From Doris montereyensis (lineage: Eukaryota > Mollusca > Gastropoda > Nudibranchia > Dorididae): DNA of 64,000 nucleotides. The translations under genes and the position numbers were made by a program. This document shows positions 22,401 to 33,700 of this stretch, in pieces (position 1 is the stretch's first letter; every line of letters starts with the position of its first letter). Below the pieces are notes generated by a model that did not search any database, was not told the origin of the DNA, and worked only from the letters and a program-made list of their open reading frames with translations. The stretch is taken from positions 140,001-204,000 of the forward strand of contig JAXRKP010000832.1 of NCBI GenBank assembly GCA_037039925.1, given 5' to 3'.

Positions 22401-22790
22401 ATTGCATGCTAGTCAATAGCGGACTTGGTTTTTTTCTGTCCAAGGCATTTATGTTCTGCACTACCGTTTTTATACCTTTTCATCACAAGTCATATTATTT
22501 GGAGATGATATATAATCGATTGATTTGTTCAGATAAAACAGAAAATGAATTGTTTTCTGATATATAAAAAAAATTCACCTTTGTTTTTAACAAAATCAGG
22601 ATTTCTAGTTGTTAGACTTCTTGGGCTCCCAACACTTCAAAACAAAATATTGTTAGAAGTCAAATCTTTATTTATATATATATGTTCTTTATCACTGTTT
22701 TCTCTCCTCTTTATATTTTTTTCAGGCCCTGTTGAAGCTTTGACGGACTACAATCGCTTAAGATCAGGAATGTATTGGTTGCGAGTGTAA
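13432..22790 (+). CDS. PMPCB: Mitochondrial-processing peptidase subunit beta, 14 exons
   Basis: Beta (catalytic) subunit of the matrix peptidase that removes presequences from imported proteins, working as a dimer with PMPCA. Coding exons: 13432-13494, 14540-14699, 14930-15016, 15341-15469, 15802-15893, 16514-16620, 18400-18479, 19253-19365, 19745-19983, 20532-20597, 21007-21123, 21448-21505, 22274-22349 and 22726-22790. All introns are GT-AG and phases agree. About 483 residues, close to the usual 480-490. Exon 1 and the start of exon 2 are Arg/Ser-rich and acidic-free, as in a transit peptide. Exon 3 holds the M16 zinc motif HFLEH; the third ligand Glu lies in ILREMQ, 76 residues later. 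The glycine-rich loop is at SHGGGAN (exon 9). Two one-base frame slips, in exon 2 (about 14590-14609) and exon 4 (about 15390), break the literal frame; both flanks match the family. The start has a good context (CAAAATGG). Confidence 0.95.
14540..14699 (+). CDS. PMPCB: PMPCB exon 2, contains a frame slip
   Basis: The strong acceptor (a pyrimidine tract ending CAATTGCAG) leads in phase 0 into [19 protein letters not shown], a plausible transit-peptide end. The mature start, [19 protein letters not shown], is one base out of frame with it. One extra base or two missing bases near 14598-14604 would reconcile them. The alternative is an acceptor at GAACAG|GCAGTG (exon from 14610), which keeps the frame but has no pyrimidine tract. 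Confidence 0.8.
15341..15469 (+). CDS. PMPCB: PMPCB exon 4, one base missing
   Basis: The exon reads [17 protein letters not shown], then the literal frame leaves the family. The conserved continuation, [20 protein letters not shown], is in the next frame. One G missing at ATGG|CGCA (about 15389-15392) explains it: the exon is 129 bases, whereas the flanking phases (0 in, 1 out) need 130. Confidence 0.85.
16075..16375 (+). mobile_element. SINE-1, old copy in PMPCB intron 5
   Basis: Diverged copy: a degraded tRNA-like head, the GTGCAGATCACAGCA block, CTGTTTACAGAGTAGTGTGG and the tail CACCTTAGTTGTGGATGTGG followed by an A/T-rich end. Confidence 0.6.
16665..16875 (+). mobile_element. SINE-1, copy in PMPCB intron 6
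   Basis: Head GGGGGACTCGGTAGTCCAGA with A-box TAGTCCAGAGG and B-box GGTTCAAGCC, then the body blocks CACCTAGTCCCATTGG, GGAGGTCC, CACGTTAAAGATCCCG and GGCAGTCCGGGCAA. The tail is cut at about 16875. Confidence 0.8.
21575..21965 (+). mobile_element. SINE-2 with an inverted head, in PMPCB intron 12
   Basis: A second SINE family. The head from 21630 (GTAATCATGACGACATTGG, then TTCGAAACCC) is tRNA-like. The body ends GACTTTGAATGAAATGGCC and CTTGTGGGGATACCGAC. A C run of about 16 (21835-21851) interrupts it. Just upstream, 21581-21620 is the reverse complement of the head (GGTTTTGAACCAATGTTGTC), forming a hairpin of about 40 bp per arm. A second copy of the family is at 23950-24275. Confidence 0.7.
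21967..22080 (+). mobile_element. SINE-1 head fragment in PMPCB intron 12
   Basis: GGGGACTCGGTAGTACAGAG with an intact B-box region (GTGGGTTCAAGCCCTG) and linker TTTTCTCGATTTTTTCG; the body is missing. It lies directly after the SINE-2 copy. Confidence 0.7.
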
Positions 22791-23159
22791 TTTATTTAGC
22801 ATTGGTTTTAAAGACATTTGTTAGCTGTTTAGTATGCCCAGGTAATTTCTCTCTGTGTAAATTTCTTGGATTCTTCATTTTTCGTCATCATAAGAACAAA
22901 GATGAGGGAGGGAGGGGGTGTGTGTCTCTATTCTTCAAAGGTAAAAATGGACGGCAGTCTCTTAGAAAGTTAAAGACGGTAGGCTCCGTTTTCAAGGCAG
23001 ACTCGTGTTGGGAGACGACATTGTGAAAGATTTGCAGAGGAAATTCAATGCGTTTCTTCAGCAGAATTATCTATGTGAAGGCTTGTTACTTGTATGTCAG
23101 AAGTACTGGATGAATTTATGTGGAGTTGATTGCTTGTGAGAATACCTATGGCATTGTGA

Positions 23160-23165
23160 AATAAA
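23160..23165 (+). terminator. PMPCB polyadenylation signal
   Basis: AATAAA about 370 bases after the PMPCB stop codon (22788-22790), followed by a TG/T-rich stretch (TTCTGTGTTTTGAC), as expected downstream of a cleavage site. Confidence 0.7.
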
Positions 23166-23519
23166 GTTATTTTGTACAGACATTCTGTGTTTTGACTAAT
23201 TTTTCTCTTGTTAAGCATCAACAGAGTCGGTTTGTGTGATGTAGCCAGCCTGGTGTCAGATCATACCTTATCACCGCAAAAATAAATTTGCAATCTCATT
23301 TCAGAAGAGATTTTCTTTATGAGTGCAAAAAAAAGTTATTACTCCATGCCAGGTTAATTCTAACACCCCCCAAAAGTGATACTTTTCAAAAGCACATATT
23401 TTATATATATTTATATATATATTTTTCTCTCTATATATATTTTTATATATATATGGTTGCTTTTAAGTAGAACAAGTGGGCTAATTTCTTGCTGGTTTTC
23501 AATTCTCTTCAGCCACAAT

Positions 23520-23830
23520 CATGATTTCAATGAAAATTTGTTTAAGAGGACTGGATGGACGGCCATTGTTTTCCCTGGAAGTTACTGGATAAAATTGTTT
23601 TAATGAATTTTATGTGAAATCGCCGATCTGTCAATGCTTCCACTAGGTTTGTTCTATGCCAAATATCGATGTATCAATTGTGGGCATTTCCTCACAGTTT
23701 TTGTTTCGTAGACTAATGCTGCTCAGGAAGTTAAATTTAACGAAAAATTCATTAAAATATTTTCATTCATTAACATCCAGTCAAGGAACAATAATTGCCT
23801 TCCATCCAGTCCTCTCAAATGAATGATATT
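23520..23830. repeat. Diverged inverted repeat
   Basis: AGAGGACTGGATGGACGGCC near 23548 pairs with GGCCTTCCATCCAGTCCTCT-like sequence near 23797-23818. Flanking blocks (TTTTAATGAATTTTATG against ATGAAAATATTTTAATG) extend the arms to roughly 100 bases with mismatches. There is no coding potential. It may be a foldback element. Confidence 0.5.
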
Positions 23831-23949
23831 AACTCTTTAAGTCCACCAAGCCCTTTGAAACATATTTTGAGGACACCAGGTCGCTCCCAACGGTTTTAGA
23901 TCTAATGGTTTAAGCAGTGAATCTAATAGTTCAAATCGGATGGGTACGT

Positions 23950-24275
23950 CTTATCGTTGTAGAGTTTGTAATCACGACGATACTGGTTTAAGCCTCGTGG
24001 CTGGCACAGGTGGGGGTTTTTTCACAACATTGTAATCTTAGAAAAGGTAATTCACTCTACTTTCCTCACTTGACTCAGGTGTGAATGAGTGCTCAGCTAA
24101 AGGTAAAGAAAAATCTTGTCAGTCTTAGTACAAAAAGCCTGACAGGCTCGTGTACTGTATGCTCCCAGGGAGTCAAGAAGGACTTTGAATGAAATGACCT
24201 GCTGGGGGATAAATGATATTACAGTCAGTGAGCCTGCACTTGTGTGGGGATACAGACTATTAATCCATCTTTATT
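23950..24275 (+). mobile_element. SINE-2, second copy
   Basis: GTAATCACGACGATACTGGT head, middle AGAAAAGGTAATTCACTCTA, CTGTATGCTCCCAGGGAGTC, GACTTTGAATGAAATGACC and the end TGTGGGGATACAGAC. It aligns along its whole length with 21630-21960. Confidence 0.75.
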
Positions 24276-26760
24276 TTTATCTTCTTCGTCACTTGATAAA
24301 GGAATTAGGAAGTGCTTTTATTCTTTTTTTAGTAAGAGGAGTGTAAAATTTGCTCATATTTTTTCAGCCTTGTTTTGTTTTGAAATTTTGTTGACATGTA
24401 GGTCTCCTTCTAATATTTTGAAAAAAACTACATTTTCACAGACAACACAAAAGTACGTTCATTATTCATTTCCAAACAAAATGAGGTACAACATGTTAGG
24501 TTTTGGTAGATATTTTACTTAGTAGAAATTGACCTTTCCTCAACTATGCAGCTGAGCAACTTTATCATAAGACTTTGTAAATTAAAATGGCTGTAACACC
24601 AACAGGATAGTAGTTAGTAGTATTATTTAGTTATGTTTCTTTTAAAACGTTCATTTCAGACAAAATGATTTAAAAGGAAACACTGTCGCAACCGTCTATC
24701 ATGGTGGTAAAAGTAAAAGCTGTCAAGTTCCTTCAAGGCCATTACTACAGTTACAGCCCATAGACTCATAGAACCAGAGTTAAATTTGGTTTCTGTAGCG
24801 TGATTCGAAACAGGTGGTGATAATTAAAAATGATAATCACCTTTTGGATATGACGACAGTCTGTCGCTGATTTTTATTCCCACGTTGATGCTGGTACCCA
24901 TTTGCACCTGGGTCAGTGGGAAAATGCTTGTTACTGTTAGTAATGTTACGTGTTTTCCTCCTTGCGAATTGTCTTTCCCACAAAACACAATGTCAGATCT
25001 AACAAGCATAGCCCTCATGATCCCAAGTCTGGTGTGGGCAGTTTACTTTTATTATATAGTTAACATTTGGTCAGCAGATGTAGGCTTGTGTTTATGCAGA
25101 GTGTGCTTTTTAACTTTTATCGAGCGACCACTGTATTAGTTTTGGTTGGATTGAGCTGCTTTCCCATGGTTTTATTTAATCATGCACCTCCGACTTTGTA
25201 GTAAGTCTGCAGAAGAGAACAACAGCTACCTTACTTACTAACGGCTAAAATTCTGGCCTTCCACTCCCATCCCAGTGGGGGACTCCAGAGTCACAGTGTC
25301 GGCCTCTCAACCAGAAGGTAGTGGGTTGGAGCCCCACAAAATCTACCCGTCTGGTCCAGATAGGTTGATAGACACCTAGTCCCATCGGAGACGGATAAAA
25401 AAAAGAAGGTTTCGTGTGCAGATCACGATACTCTGTGCACATTGAAGATCCCTTGGCTGTTTACAGGGCAGTCCGGGCAAAATTTAAAACACGCAAGATC
25501 ATCTTAGTTGTAGACGATGTGAGTAAAATCAAATCAGATTTTTAAAAAACTCATCCCAACCACATATTGAACAAGTATGCCCGAGGCAATGGTGGGTCAT
25601 GATTTCTCTTTACACTAAAGCCGAGTCTCTCAAACTTTGATGGTGGTCAACTCCGAAACCACTGTACGGGCGCTGTCAATGTCAACTTAAATTGTTATAT
25701 CTAACCAGTACATGTACTCCATAATGAGGCTGTGCGTATTTTTTTACTGTAATTGTAATGACCAGAAATCGAGAAATTAGATCTAGTAACACAAAAAAGT
25801 TTCCTCGATCGCAGGCAAGCATTCTTTTTCCAATCAATTCAATTACTGATTTAAACCAATTTGCTAAGAAGAACCTAAAGCAGGCTATTTGAAATATTGA
25901 AACCACGAAGCGAAATATGGTGATCGTAGGTGCAGTGGTTCCCAAATTTATAGTATAGTACTCAATCCAAGTTAGAGAAAGTCAACTTTATGTATAATAG
26001 AAGTATCAGAAGTGAATGTATATGCTGAGTTTATTTTTATAGGATACGTGGTGCACGTACAAGAAATCATATCTTAATTATCTGGTCTTCCTCTTTGGTG
26101 AAATGTTATCAGGAATTGACAGAAAACTGGATTTGATTTGATATATCATTATCAGTATCACTAGTATCACTATCACCATTGGTGTCGTGTATGTCAAATC
26201 CTATTAAAATACAGGGGGGGGGGGGGGGTCGACTTAACTTAATTTTGTTTATTCTTGTCTCAACTCTTTTCTTTTCTTTTTTATTGCTGATGTCTACACA
26301 TCTTTGCACAGGTTTTTAAATTCCATTCATAATTTATATATTTTAAAGTTGCAAAATGTACCTAATAAATGTTCTCAATTATGTCTTTTTCAAATTTTTT
26401 ATTTTAATGAGTGTACTGTCAAAATTTCAAATATGGAGTATTTTCAGTTTCGAGTTATGAATCTAATTTTAATCACTTCTGTTGTACTTTTCAAATCATT
26501 ACCAAGATAGGCCAGATGCTATCAAATCGCATCCTATTCTTGCTTACATTAGCCAAAAGATCTAACTCTAGATCTACATAGATTGTAGATCTATCTGCAA
26601 TACGTAAGATATTATTAGCTAAGATTAAGTAATTTGGATCTAGATATACATTTACATGTAAACGTTAACCACCAAAAAGTCTAGATCTAGTATCGAGCTC
26701 TGGAGACGGTAGAAAATACAATATCATTTACAATAGGTTTCAAACACACCACCACAAAAC
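24276..26760. other. Intergenic stretch, no gene seen
   Basis: Apart from the SINE-1 at 25277-25545, only AT-rich DNA, a G run at 26213-26228 and clustered TCTAGATC motifs at 26560-26700. Open frames of 60-90 codons lack conserved motifs or splice context. Confidence 0.5.
25277..25545 (+). mobile_element. SINE-1 copy
   Basis: Head GGGGGACTCCAGAGTCACAG with B-box-like GTGGGTTGGAGCCCCAC, then CACCTAGTCCCATCGGAGAC, CGTGTGCAGATCACGATACT, AAGATCCCTTGGCTGTTTAC, GGGCAGTCCGGGCAAAA and the TTAGTTGTAGACGATG tail. Confidence 0.8.
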
Positions 26761-26766
26761 ACGCAT

Positions 26767-28093
26767 CCAGATCTAGCTCACACTACCTGCCATAGTGACA
26801 GTTTCAGAGACTGAGCCAGATCTAGATCACACTACATGCCACAGTGACAGACACTGAACCAGATCTAGATCACACAGCATGCCACAGTGATCAGTGTCAG
26901 ACACTGAACCATGCCACACTACATGCCACAGTGACAGTGTCAGACACTGAGCCAGATCTAGATCACATTACATGCCACAGTGACAGTGTCTGACACTGAA
27001 CCAGATCTAGATCACACTACATGCCACAGTGACAGTGTCAGACACTGAACGAGATCTACATCACACTACATGCCACAGTGTCAGTGTCAGACACTGAACC
27101 AGATCTACATCACACTACATGCCACAGTGACAGTGTCAGACACTGAACCAGATCTACATCACACTACATGCCACAGTGACAGTGTCAGACACTGAACCAG
27201 ATCTAGATCACACTACATGCCACAGTGACAGTGTCAGACACTGAGCCAGATCTACATCACACTACATGCCACAGTGTCAAACACTGAACCAGATCTACAT
27301 TACACTACATGCCACAGTGACAGTGTCAAACACTGAACCAGATCTACATCACACTACATGCCACAGTGACAGTGTCAGACACTGAACCAGATCTAGATCA
27401 CACTACATGCCACAGTGACAGTGTCAGACACTGAGCCAGATCTAGATCACACTACATGCCACAGTGACAGTGTCAGACACTGAACCAGATCTACATCACA
27501 CTACATGCCACAGTGACAGTGTCAGACACTGAGCCAGATCTAGATCACACTACATGCCACAGTGACAGTGTCAGACACTGAACCAGATCTAGATCACACT
27601 ACATGCCACAGTGACAGTGTCAGACACTGAACCAGATCTAGTTCACACTACATGCCACAGTGACAGTGTCAGACACTGAACCAGATCTAGATCACACTAC
27701 ATGCCACAGTGACAGTGTCAGACACTGAACCAGATCTAGATCACACTACATGCCACAGTGACAGTGTCAGACACTGAGCCAGATCTAGATCACACTACAT
27801 GCCACAGTGACAGTGTCAGACACTGAACCAGATCTAGATCACACTACATGCCACAGTGACAGTGTCAGACACTGAGCCAGATCTAGATCACACTACATAC
27901 TGCAGTGACAGTGTCAGACACTGAGCCAGATCTAGATCACACTACATGCCACAGTGACAGTGTCAGACAGACACTGAACCAGATCTAGATCACACTACAT
28001 GCCACAGTGACAGTGTCAGACAGACACTGAACCAGATCTAGATCACACTACATGCCACAGTGACAGTGTCAGACACTGAGCCAGATCTAGATC
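26767..28093. repeat. 49-bp satellite array, about 27 copies
   Basis: The unit runs from CCAGATCTAGATCACACTAC through ATGCCACAGTGACAGTG to TCAGACACTGAA. Periodicity of 49 bases is clear (for example CCAGAT at 27485 and 27534). Each unit has two palindromes: GATCTAGATC and CAGTGTCAGACACTG. The first units and those near 27960-28040 carry small insertions or deletions; the middle is highly uniform. Confidence 0.95.
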
Positions 28094-28189
28094 GTATGAA
28101 AGACAACAAGACTTTTCTTCGTCATAATAACTGACCAACTCAATTCTTGAGTATTGCTGTCAGTTGTCAGCGCGCATATTTTGATTTAA

Positions 28190-28975
28190 ACTAAAATATT
28201 AATCCAATTTTGGCTTTAAAGTGATGTCTTTAATTCTGTTTTTAAAGTCTTCAGTACTATGGCTGAGCTTTATTTCTGTTGGCAGTCCATTGCACAGCCT
28301 TACTGTACTATTAAACTATTAGTATCACTAGGCTAAAAATAGTAAAATGAGTGCAGGTGACAATCAATGTTTGAAGATGGAACCATGTATGTTTGACAAT
28401 CTGATCTGGTTGTTCTTGAGTTAAATTGAAGCTGATCTAAGGGAATAAACAGTTGGCCATTTATAGCCTTAAAGGAAATATTAATTTTATTTCCGGCTCT
28501 ATGTTGTTCTAAAGGTATCCATTGCAATTGGTTCATGTTGGTTTTGGTATTTCCTTTTGTTTATGTATAATTATTAGTTACAAAGCGAGCTGCATTTTTT
28601 TGTACTTTCTCAATTTATTGTATGTATGTATGTTGGTGTGGGTCCCAGACACAGCTATCATAATCTAAGACTGGTTTTACTAAAGCCTTGAAGCACTTCT
28701 CTTTTACATTCTGAGGACAGTTGTAAAGGTTTATTCTAAGGATGGCCGAAAGGCCATTTGGTTTTCTGCATTGTGCTCTGTGTTATTCCCATTGCAATTT
28801 AGTATCTTCTGTAACTCCTAGGTATTTTGCATTTGGTTATTTTTAGTTTTTTTGGTTATGTATGTAATAATCTGAGTTGACTATTTTTACTTTTGTGCAT
28901 ATTTTGAGTACCTGATATTTATCTGGATGGAACTCCATTTTCAACAATGACACAACCACATCGTGTTTGTCCATG
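28190..28975 (-). mobile_element. LINE remnant, antisense (reverse-transcriptase C-terminus)
   Basis: On the - strand: KMEFHPDKYQVLKI near 28940, then a KCKIPRSYRRY-like block, NCPQNVKEKCFKALVKPVLD, YDSCVWDPHQ and EKVQKNAARFVTNNYT, then MNQLQWIPLEQHRAGNKI and NIDCHLHSFY near 28340. This order matches the thumb and C-terminal region of common metazoan non-LTR elements. Several stops and shifts are present. It lies directly downstream (+) of the 49-bp satellite. Confidence 0.8.
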
Positions 28976-28979
28976 CCTA

Positions 28980-30440
28980 TTTCTTTTCTTTTTTTAAAAA
29001 TAGTTTTTCATTTCGCAGGGTTTCTTTGTTTTTCCTTCTTCTAGTAAGTTCTAGATTTGGTTTATGAGTTTATGCTGGCTTTATCTGAAAAAACAGGCAG
29101 TCTGGGGAACAGAAATTCTTTCTGACTAGAGCAAAATTTCAGATGAAAACTAGACAAATGACATTTCGAATCACAGACAGGGTTGGGTTATTTAAAAAAA
29201 AAAAATTATGACTTGGCAAATCTTTCCAACTATGGTAAGTTTCGGACTAATTCACGTGTTATCAAGTGGATTGTACTTCAAACTCAAACCTCAGGATTAC
29301 ATATGTTGCTCTCCAAGCCAGGAAATCTCTTACATTTTACAAGCTGTAGCATGTGCATGTTCTTGGTGTTGAACATAAACACTTGTGTCCATCATATGTA
29401 CGCAAACTCAAAGAACAAAATAAAATTTGGAAAGAAAAGAAAATTGGAAAGCGGAAGACAATTCATGTAAGCATAAAAAGATTTTGTATTTATTTGTTCA
29501 ATGCACATAAAAATTGCTGCACATGACAATGTTGATATTACATTTGATATGATGAATATGAACTACAATTTTAATGAGACCAGGCTCCAATTAATGTAGT
29601 ACACATATGTAATAGAATTTATAATATGACAATCATACAAAACAATTTAGATAGAAAACATGTTTAAAACACAGGCAGATTGTGGTGAACTCAAATAGAG
29701 ACAGAATGAAGGTAAGCCACTTGAAATTCTGCTGAAATTTCTTTGCTAGTTCAACTAGTTATGGGGGGTACAGTTTTGAGATTTACTGTCATTAAGTCAT
29801 ATTATGTCTGACTTTATTTCACTTTGAAAAGGGGAAAGGAGGGGATTTATATGTGGACGGAAATGATAATGGGGGGGGGGGGAGAGGGTGTGGTGGTGTG
29901 AAAAAGTACAAACGTTTAAAAACACCAACCCTCAGATCAACTTCTCAATTATTGTCAAACCATAGACAACAAAAAAAAGAAGAGGAAACTAATTTATCAA
30001 AATGAAACTCTCCTTTCAAAAAGATGTGATTTGAATCAATAAACTTGCTCAAAAGATGTGATATTGATCTGAATCAATAAACCTGCTCAAAAGAGTAAAA
30101 ATGGAGGTAACGCAATAATAATGATTGATTGCAATAAATCTAAAATTTCAGATGAATGTGTATGCAATTAGATGTAGAACATTTCTGCACGACTTGCCCT
30201 TGATTAACTATCAGTGCAAGTTGTATTAGTATCAGTAAGCTTGATATTCTTTTCTTTTTTCAAGTTGTAAAATGGAGTTTAGAGCTAGAACTATACCTGT
30301 ACATCAAAATTTTTACTCATCCCTCAATATTTGCCTGAATTCAAATGATGAAGCAGTTTGCCTCAGTGTACACTGTAAGTTAATAAGTAGAGGGGCCCCA
30401 GTGAGATTTACTGCGTAAAACTGCATTAAAGATTCGTTGA
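28980..30440. other. Intergenic stretch, no gene seen
   Basis: AT-rich DNA with short runs (G run at 29871-29882) and small duplicated phrases (GATGTGAT...TCAATAAAC twice at 30023-30083). No exon or repeat family was recognised. Confidence 0.45.
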
Positions 30441-30444
30441 AACA

Positions 30445-30735
30445 GGGGGACTCAGTAGTCCAGAGGCAAGGTGTTGACCTCTCAACCAAAAGGTAATGGG
30501 TTCGAGCCCCGCCAAAGGTTGAAATTTTTTCGAGTTCTTTCTAGCAAAATCTACAATCCTGGTCCAGGTAGGTGGACACACCTAGTCCCATCAGAGACGG
30601 ACGACAAAAAGGAGGTCCCCTGTGCATATCACAACACTCTGTTCACGTTAAAGATCCCTTGGCTGTTGACAGGCAAAATTAAAAAATCCTCTCAAAACCC
30701 TAAGATCACCTTAGTTGTGGATGTGGGTAAAATCT
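30445..30735 (+). mobile_element. SINE-1, best-preserved copy
   Basis: Nearly full length: GGGGGACTCAGTAGTCCAGA, with A-box TAGTCCAGAGG and B-box GGTTCGAGCCC. Then linker TTTTTTCGAGTTCTTTC, body CACCTAGTCCCATCAGAGAC, GGAGGTCC, CACGTTAAAGATCCCTTGGC and the tail CACCTTAGTTGTGGATGTGG followed by GTAAAATC. It serves as the reference for the family here. Confidence 0.85.
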
Positions 30736-30739
30736 CTTT

Positions 30740-33700
30740 ATTTACTTTCTTCTCTTTTCTACATAAATAAATACCTTCAAGATTTCAATCGCTATTCTTC
30801 ATTATTCTTGTCATTTGTCTCACACATTATATTATTATTACAATGAGTGAGCAAATATACATTCAACACTCATTCTCCTTTAAGAACAACATTTAAAATC
30901 CTTTCAATAAGAATTCAATCAGTCATAACTCCTCCCCCCACCTCCAGACATACAGCATTGAGTACACAGAAGAGAGCTGAAACATCAGATATAAATATTT
31001 TTTTAATTGTATACTCCTACGTTTAGAATTTCATTCACATTTAACAACATAAATAAAATCATTTTTTCTTGGCACATGTTCAGTTGTAGTAATTTTAGCA
31101 TGGAATTAAGAGATTCCCTGCCTACATCGTATACAAAGTGAAATGACGTATTTGTCCAACCACACCACAGATATTTAATTTATGTCGATATATATATACA
31201 CGATGAGTATGACTATGAATGATGAGACTGATACTGATACACTGTCACTCATGGAGGAGAAAAATACAAATGTACGATGATCAATTGAAATAGTGATGAT
31301 TTAAACAATGAGCTGGAAGATTTTATCAATTTTAAGTAGAGCATTTGCTTTTAGATACATGTACTACTATGTACATGACACATGACACATGAAGAAACTG
31401 AAACTACACAATGACACATGAAGAAACTGAAACTACACAACATGTAATGAGACACACTTCCTACTTCCCGGATTTGGCATGATTCTTACTTCAAGATATA
31501 TCATTTGATATGACGTGAGAGACATGTATATATTTATTTAAATTTAAGATAACATTTAAATGATGTCATAACCGAAGGGACAACAGAGAAACACAAAATA
31601 GTTAACATTATATATAATCACGGTAAGGTTTAAATTGAAACATTGCGTCATGGGTATATATTTGAAATTCCCATTAGCAAATATACATGACGATATGAAG
31701 TATCAATTAAAATCATATTGATCTTAGAGCTCAGAATTTGTATAAAAAGGATACATTTTCAAAATTATTTAAAATCATAAACAGATCTGGGGGCAAAAAA
31801 GGTTTAAAAAAAAAGTAAACAAGTACAGTAGATGTGTATAAAAAATACTTTTACAAAATAATGCATACAAATTTGCAACGTATGTAAATACAGTAAACGG
31901 AATGTATTATAAGTTTTATTTGACAAAGGTCCTCGGTAAACGAATGAAACAAAATGTAAAGCTAATTGTCAGAGTCTTAAGAAGCTAAAACAAACTTTGA
32001 CTGGGTAGCCAGGCCTTTATTCACAATACAATAAACGACACAACTCCATATCATCTTGAAACTGTCTAAACGCCTAAGTCTATAATATCGACGGTGAAAG
32101 TCGCAAACCGTGTCGTCTGACATCAGTGACACCTTTCTTTGTTTTTTCGCTTTTTTAACATTAGGAGGAAGCCCCTGTGCTTTGTCCAATTAAGATTCCT
32201 TGACATGAGAACCAATAGAAACCTGTTTTAATAGCCATATGAGCACTCTTATGTATCCCTATTGGGTCAAGTTTTTGACACTTTCAAACTGTACATGTAT
32301 GTCTGTGATGTGGAAATAAATTACAATGCGCAGCATCAATTTCTTTGATTTCCTCAAAAACATCCCAAATTGAACTTACACGGTTTGCGACTTTCACCAT
32401 TGATATATGGGATATGAGATAAGTCCTTAAAATGATGAAATGCACGCATCTTTCATGTTTTTATAAATATTGGAGGCCTTGAACCAATGGTCTAAATACA
32501 AAATGTTCTTCTAATAGCATAGTGTATGCAGCCCTATTTGATGATTTATGACACTTTTTGCTTCTCTTGAAAAATAACATCAGGCTGGCTTACGTGTTTA
32601 GACAGTTTCATCGACGATATGTTTCTATTTCTACCCTGGATTCGACACACAAGTCATTCTAATCTTCTTAAAGTATATAAATATGATTTTTGTTTTTAGT
32701 ATTTAGGGGAATGTTGCCGTGTTCATTCAGTCAGAGTCAATACCAACAGTCATATCTTATCTAGGGCTGTTTTGGTTTTTTTGGTTTTTTTAAAATCTCA
32801 CTCTCATTCTTGTTTGGTTTTGTTTTTTGTTAAATCTTACTTTGTTTGGGGGGGGGGGGGGGGGGGGGGGGTGTTATGTGGGCTTTTAATACAAGTACAA
32901 GGGAGGGAGTGTGGGTGTGGGTGTGTGTCTGTGTGTGTGTGGGGGAGGGGAAAATATTGCTGTTGTTGTTGACGTTGAAGTTGAACCATAATTTACAAGT
33001 GTAGGGTTTTAATTCAGGGGCCTTGTATAAATATTGTTATATCATTGTCAATTAAAAACAAAAACAAAAAAATTTGGGACTTTGCATTCTTCTAGTCACA
33101 GAAATAAAATTGAAATGAGGTGACACTTGGCAACAAATTTTATATAATATATATGTTATCTTGAAAACCCTTTTCAATATACATATATATAGCCAATCGG
33201 TTGAGGGTTTTCACAGATATACCAGTACGCTCAGTTTTTTACAAAGAAGGCCCTGTAAGTTAAATTTTCACTGTCCAGAATTTCAGAACAAGATAAAAGA
33301 AACATTCTTAAACTCATTTCGCCTCTTCCCATCAGCAGTGACAACCAAATATAAAATCTGTCAATTGAGCTAAGAAGAAATAAATACTCCTTATCCAATT
33401 CCTACAAGTAAGACATTTCTCATACTGTCGTTTCATCAGATCTGAAATAAAAACAGGAAGCATTTCCAACGTAAATATAATAAAGTTTTGAATACAATTT
33501 TTAAAAATGCATTTCTGAACATTATCAAGTTGGTTGGTAGTACTAGCAATTCTAGCAGTCTTAAAGTAAGAAATTATGTGTAAATTACCTGCACAAAGTT
33601 AGAGCCAGATAGACAATCTTTGAAGCAAAGCGAGTGGGCAATGCATTGTGGTGAAATAAGCAGGGTTTTGATGGCAGCAGCAGAAAAGAATGCATTCAAT

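Noticed and set aside
26767..28093. CRISPR array
   Set aside because: Whole 49-bp unit is repeated without unique spacers, and the context is a eukaryotic genome; it is a satellite.
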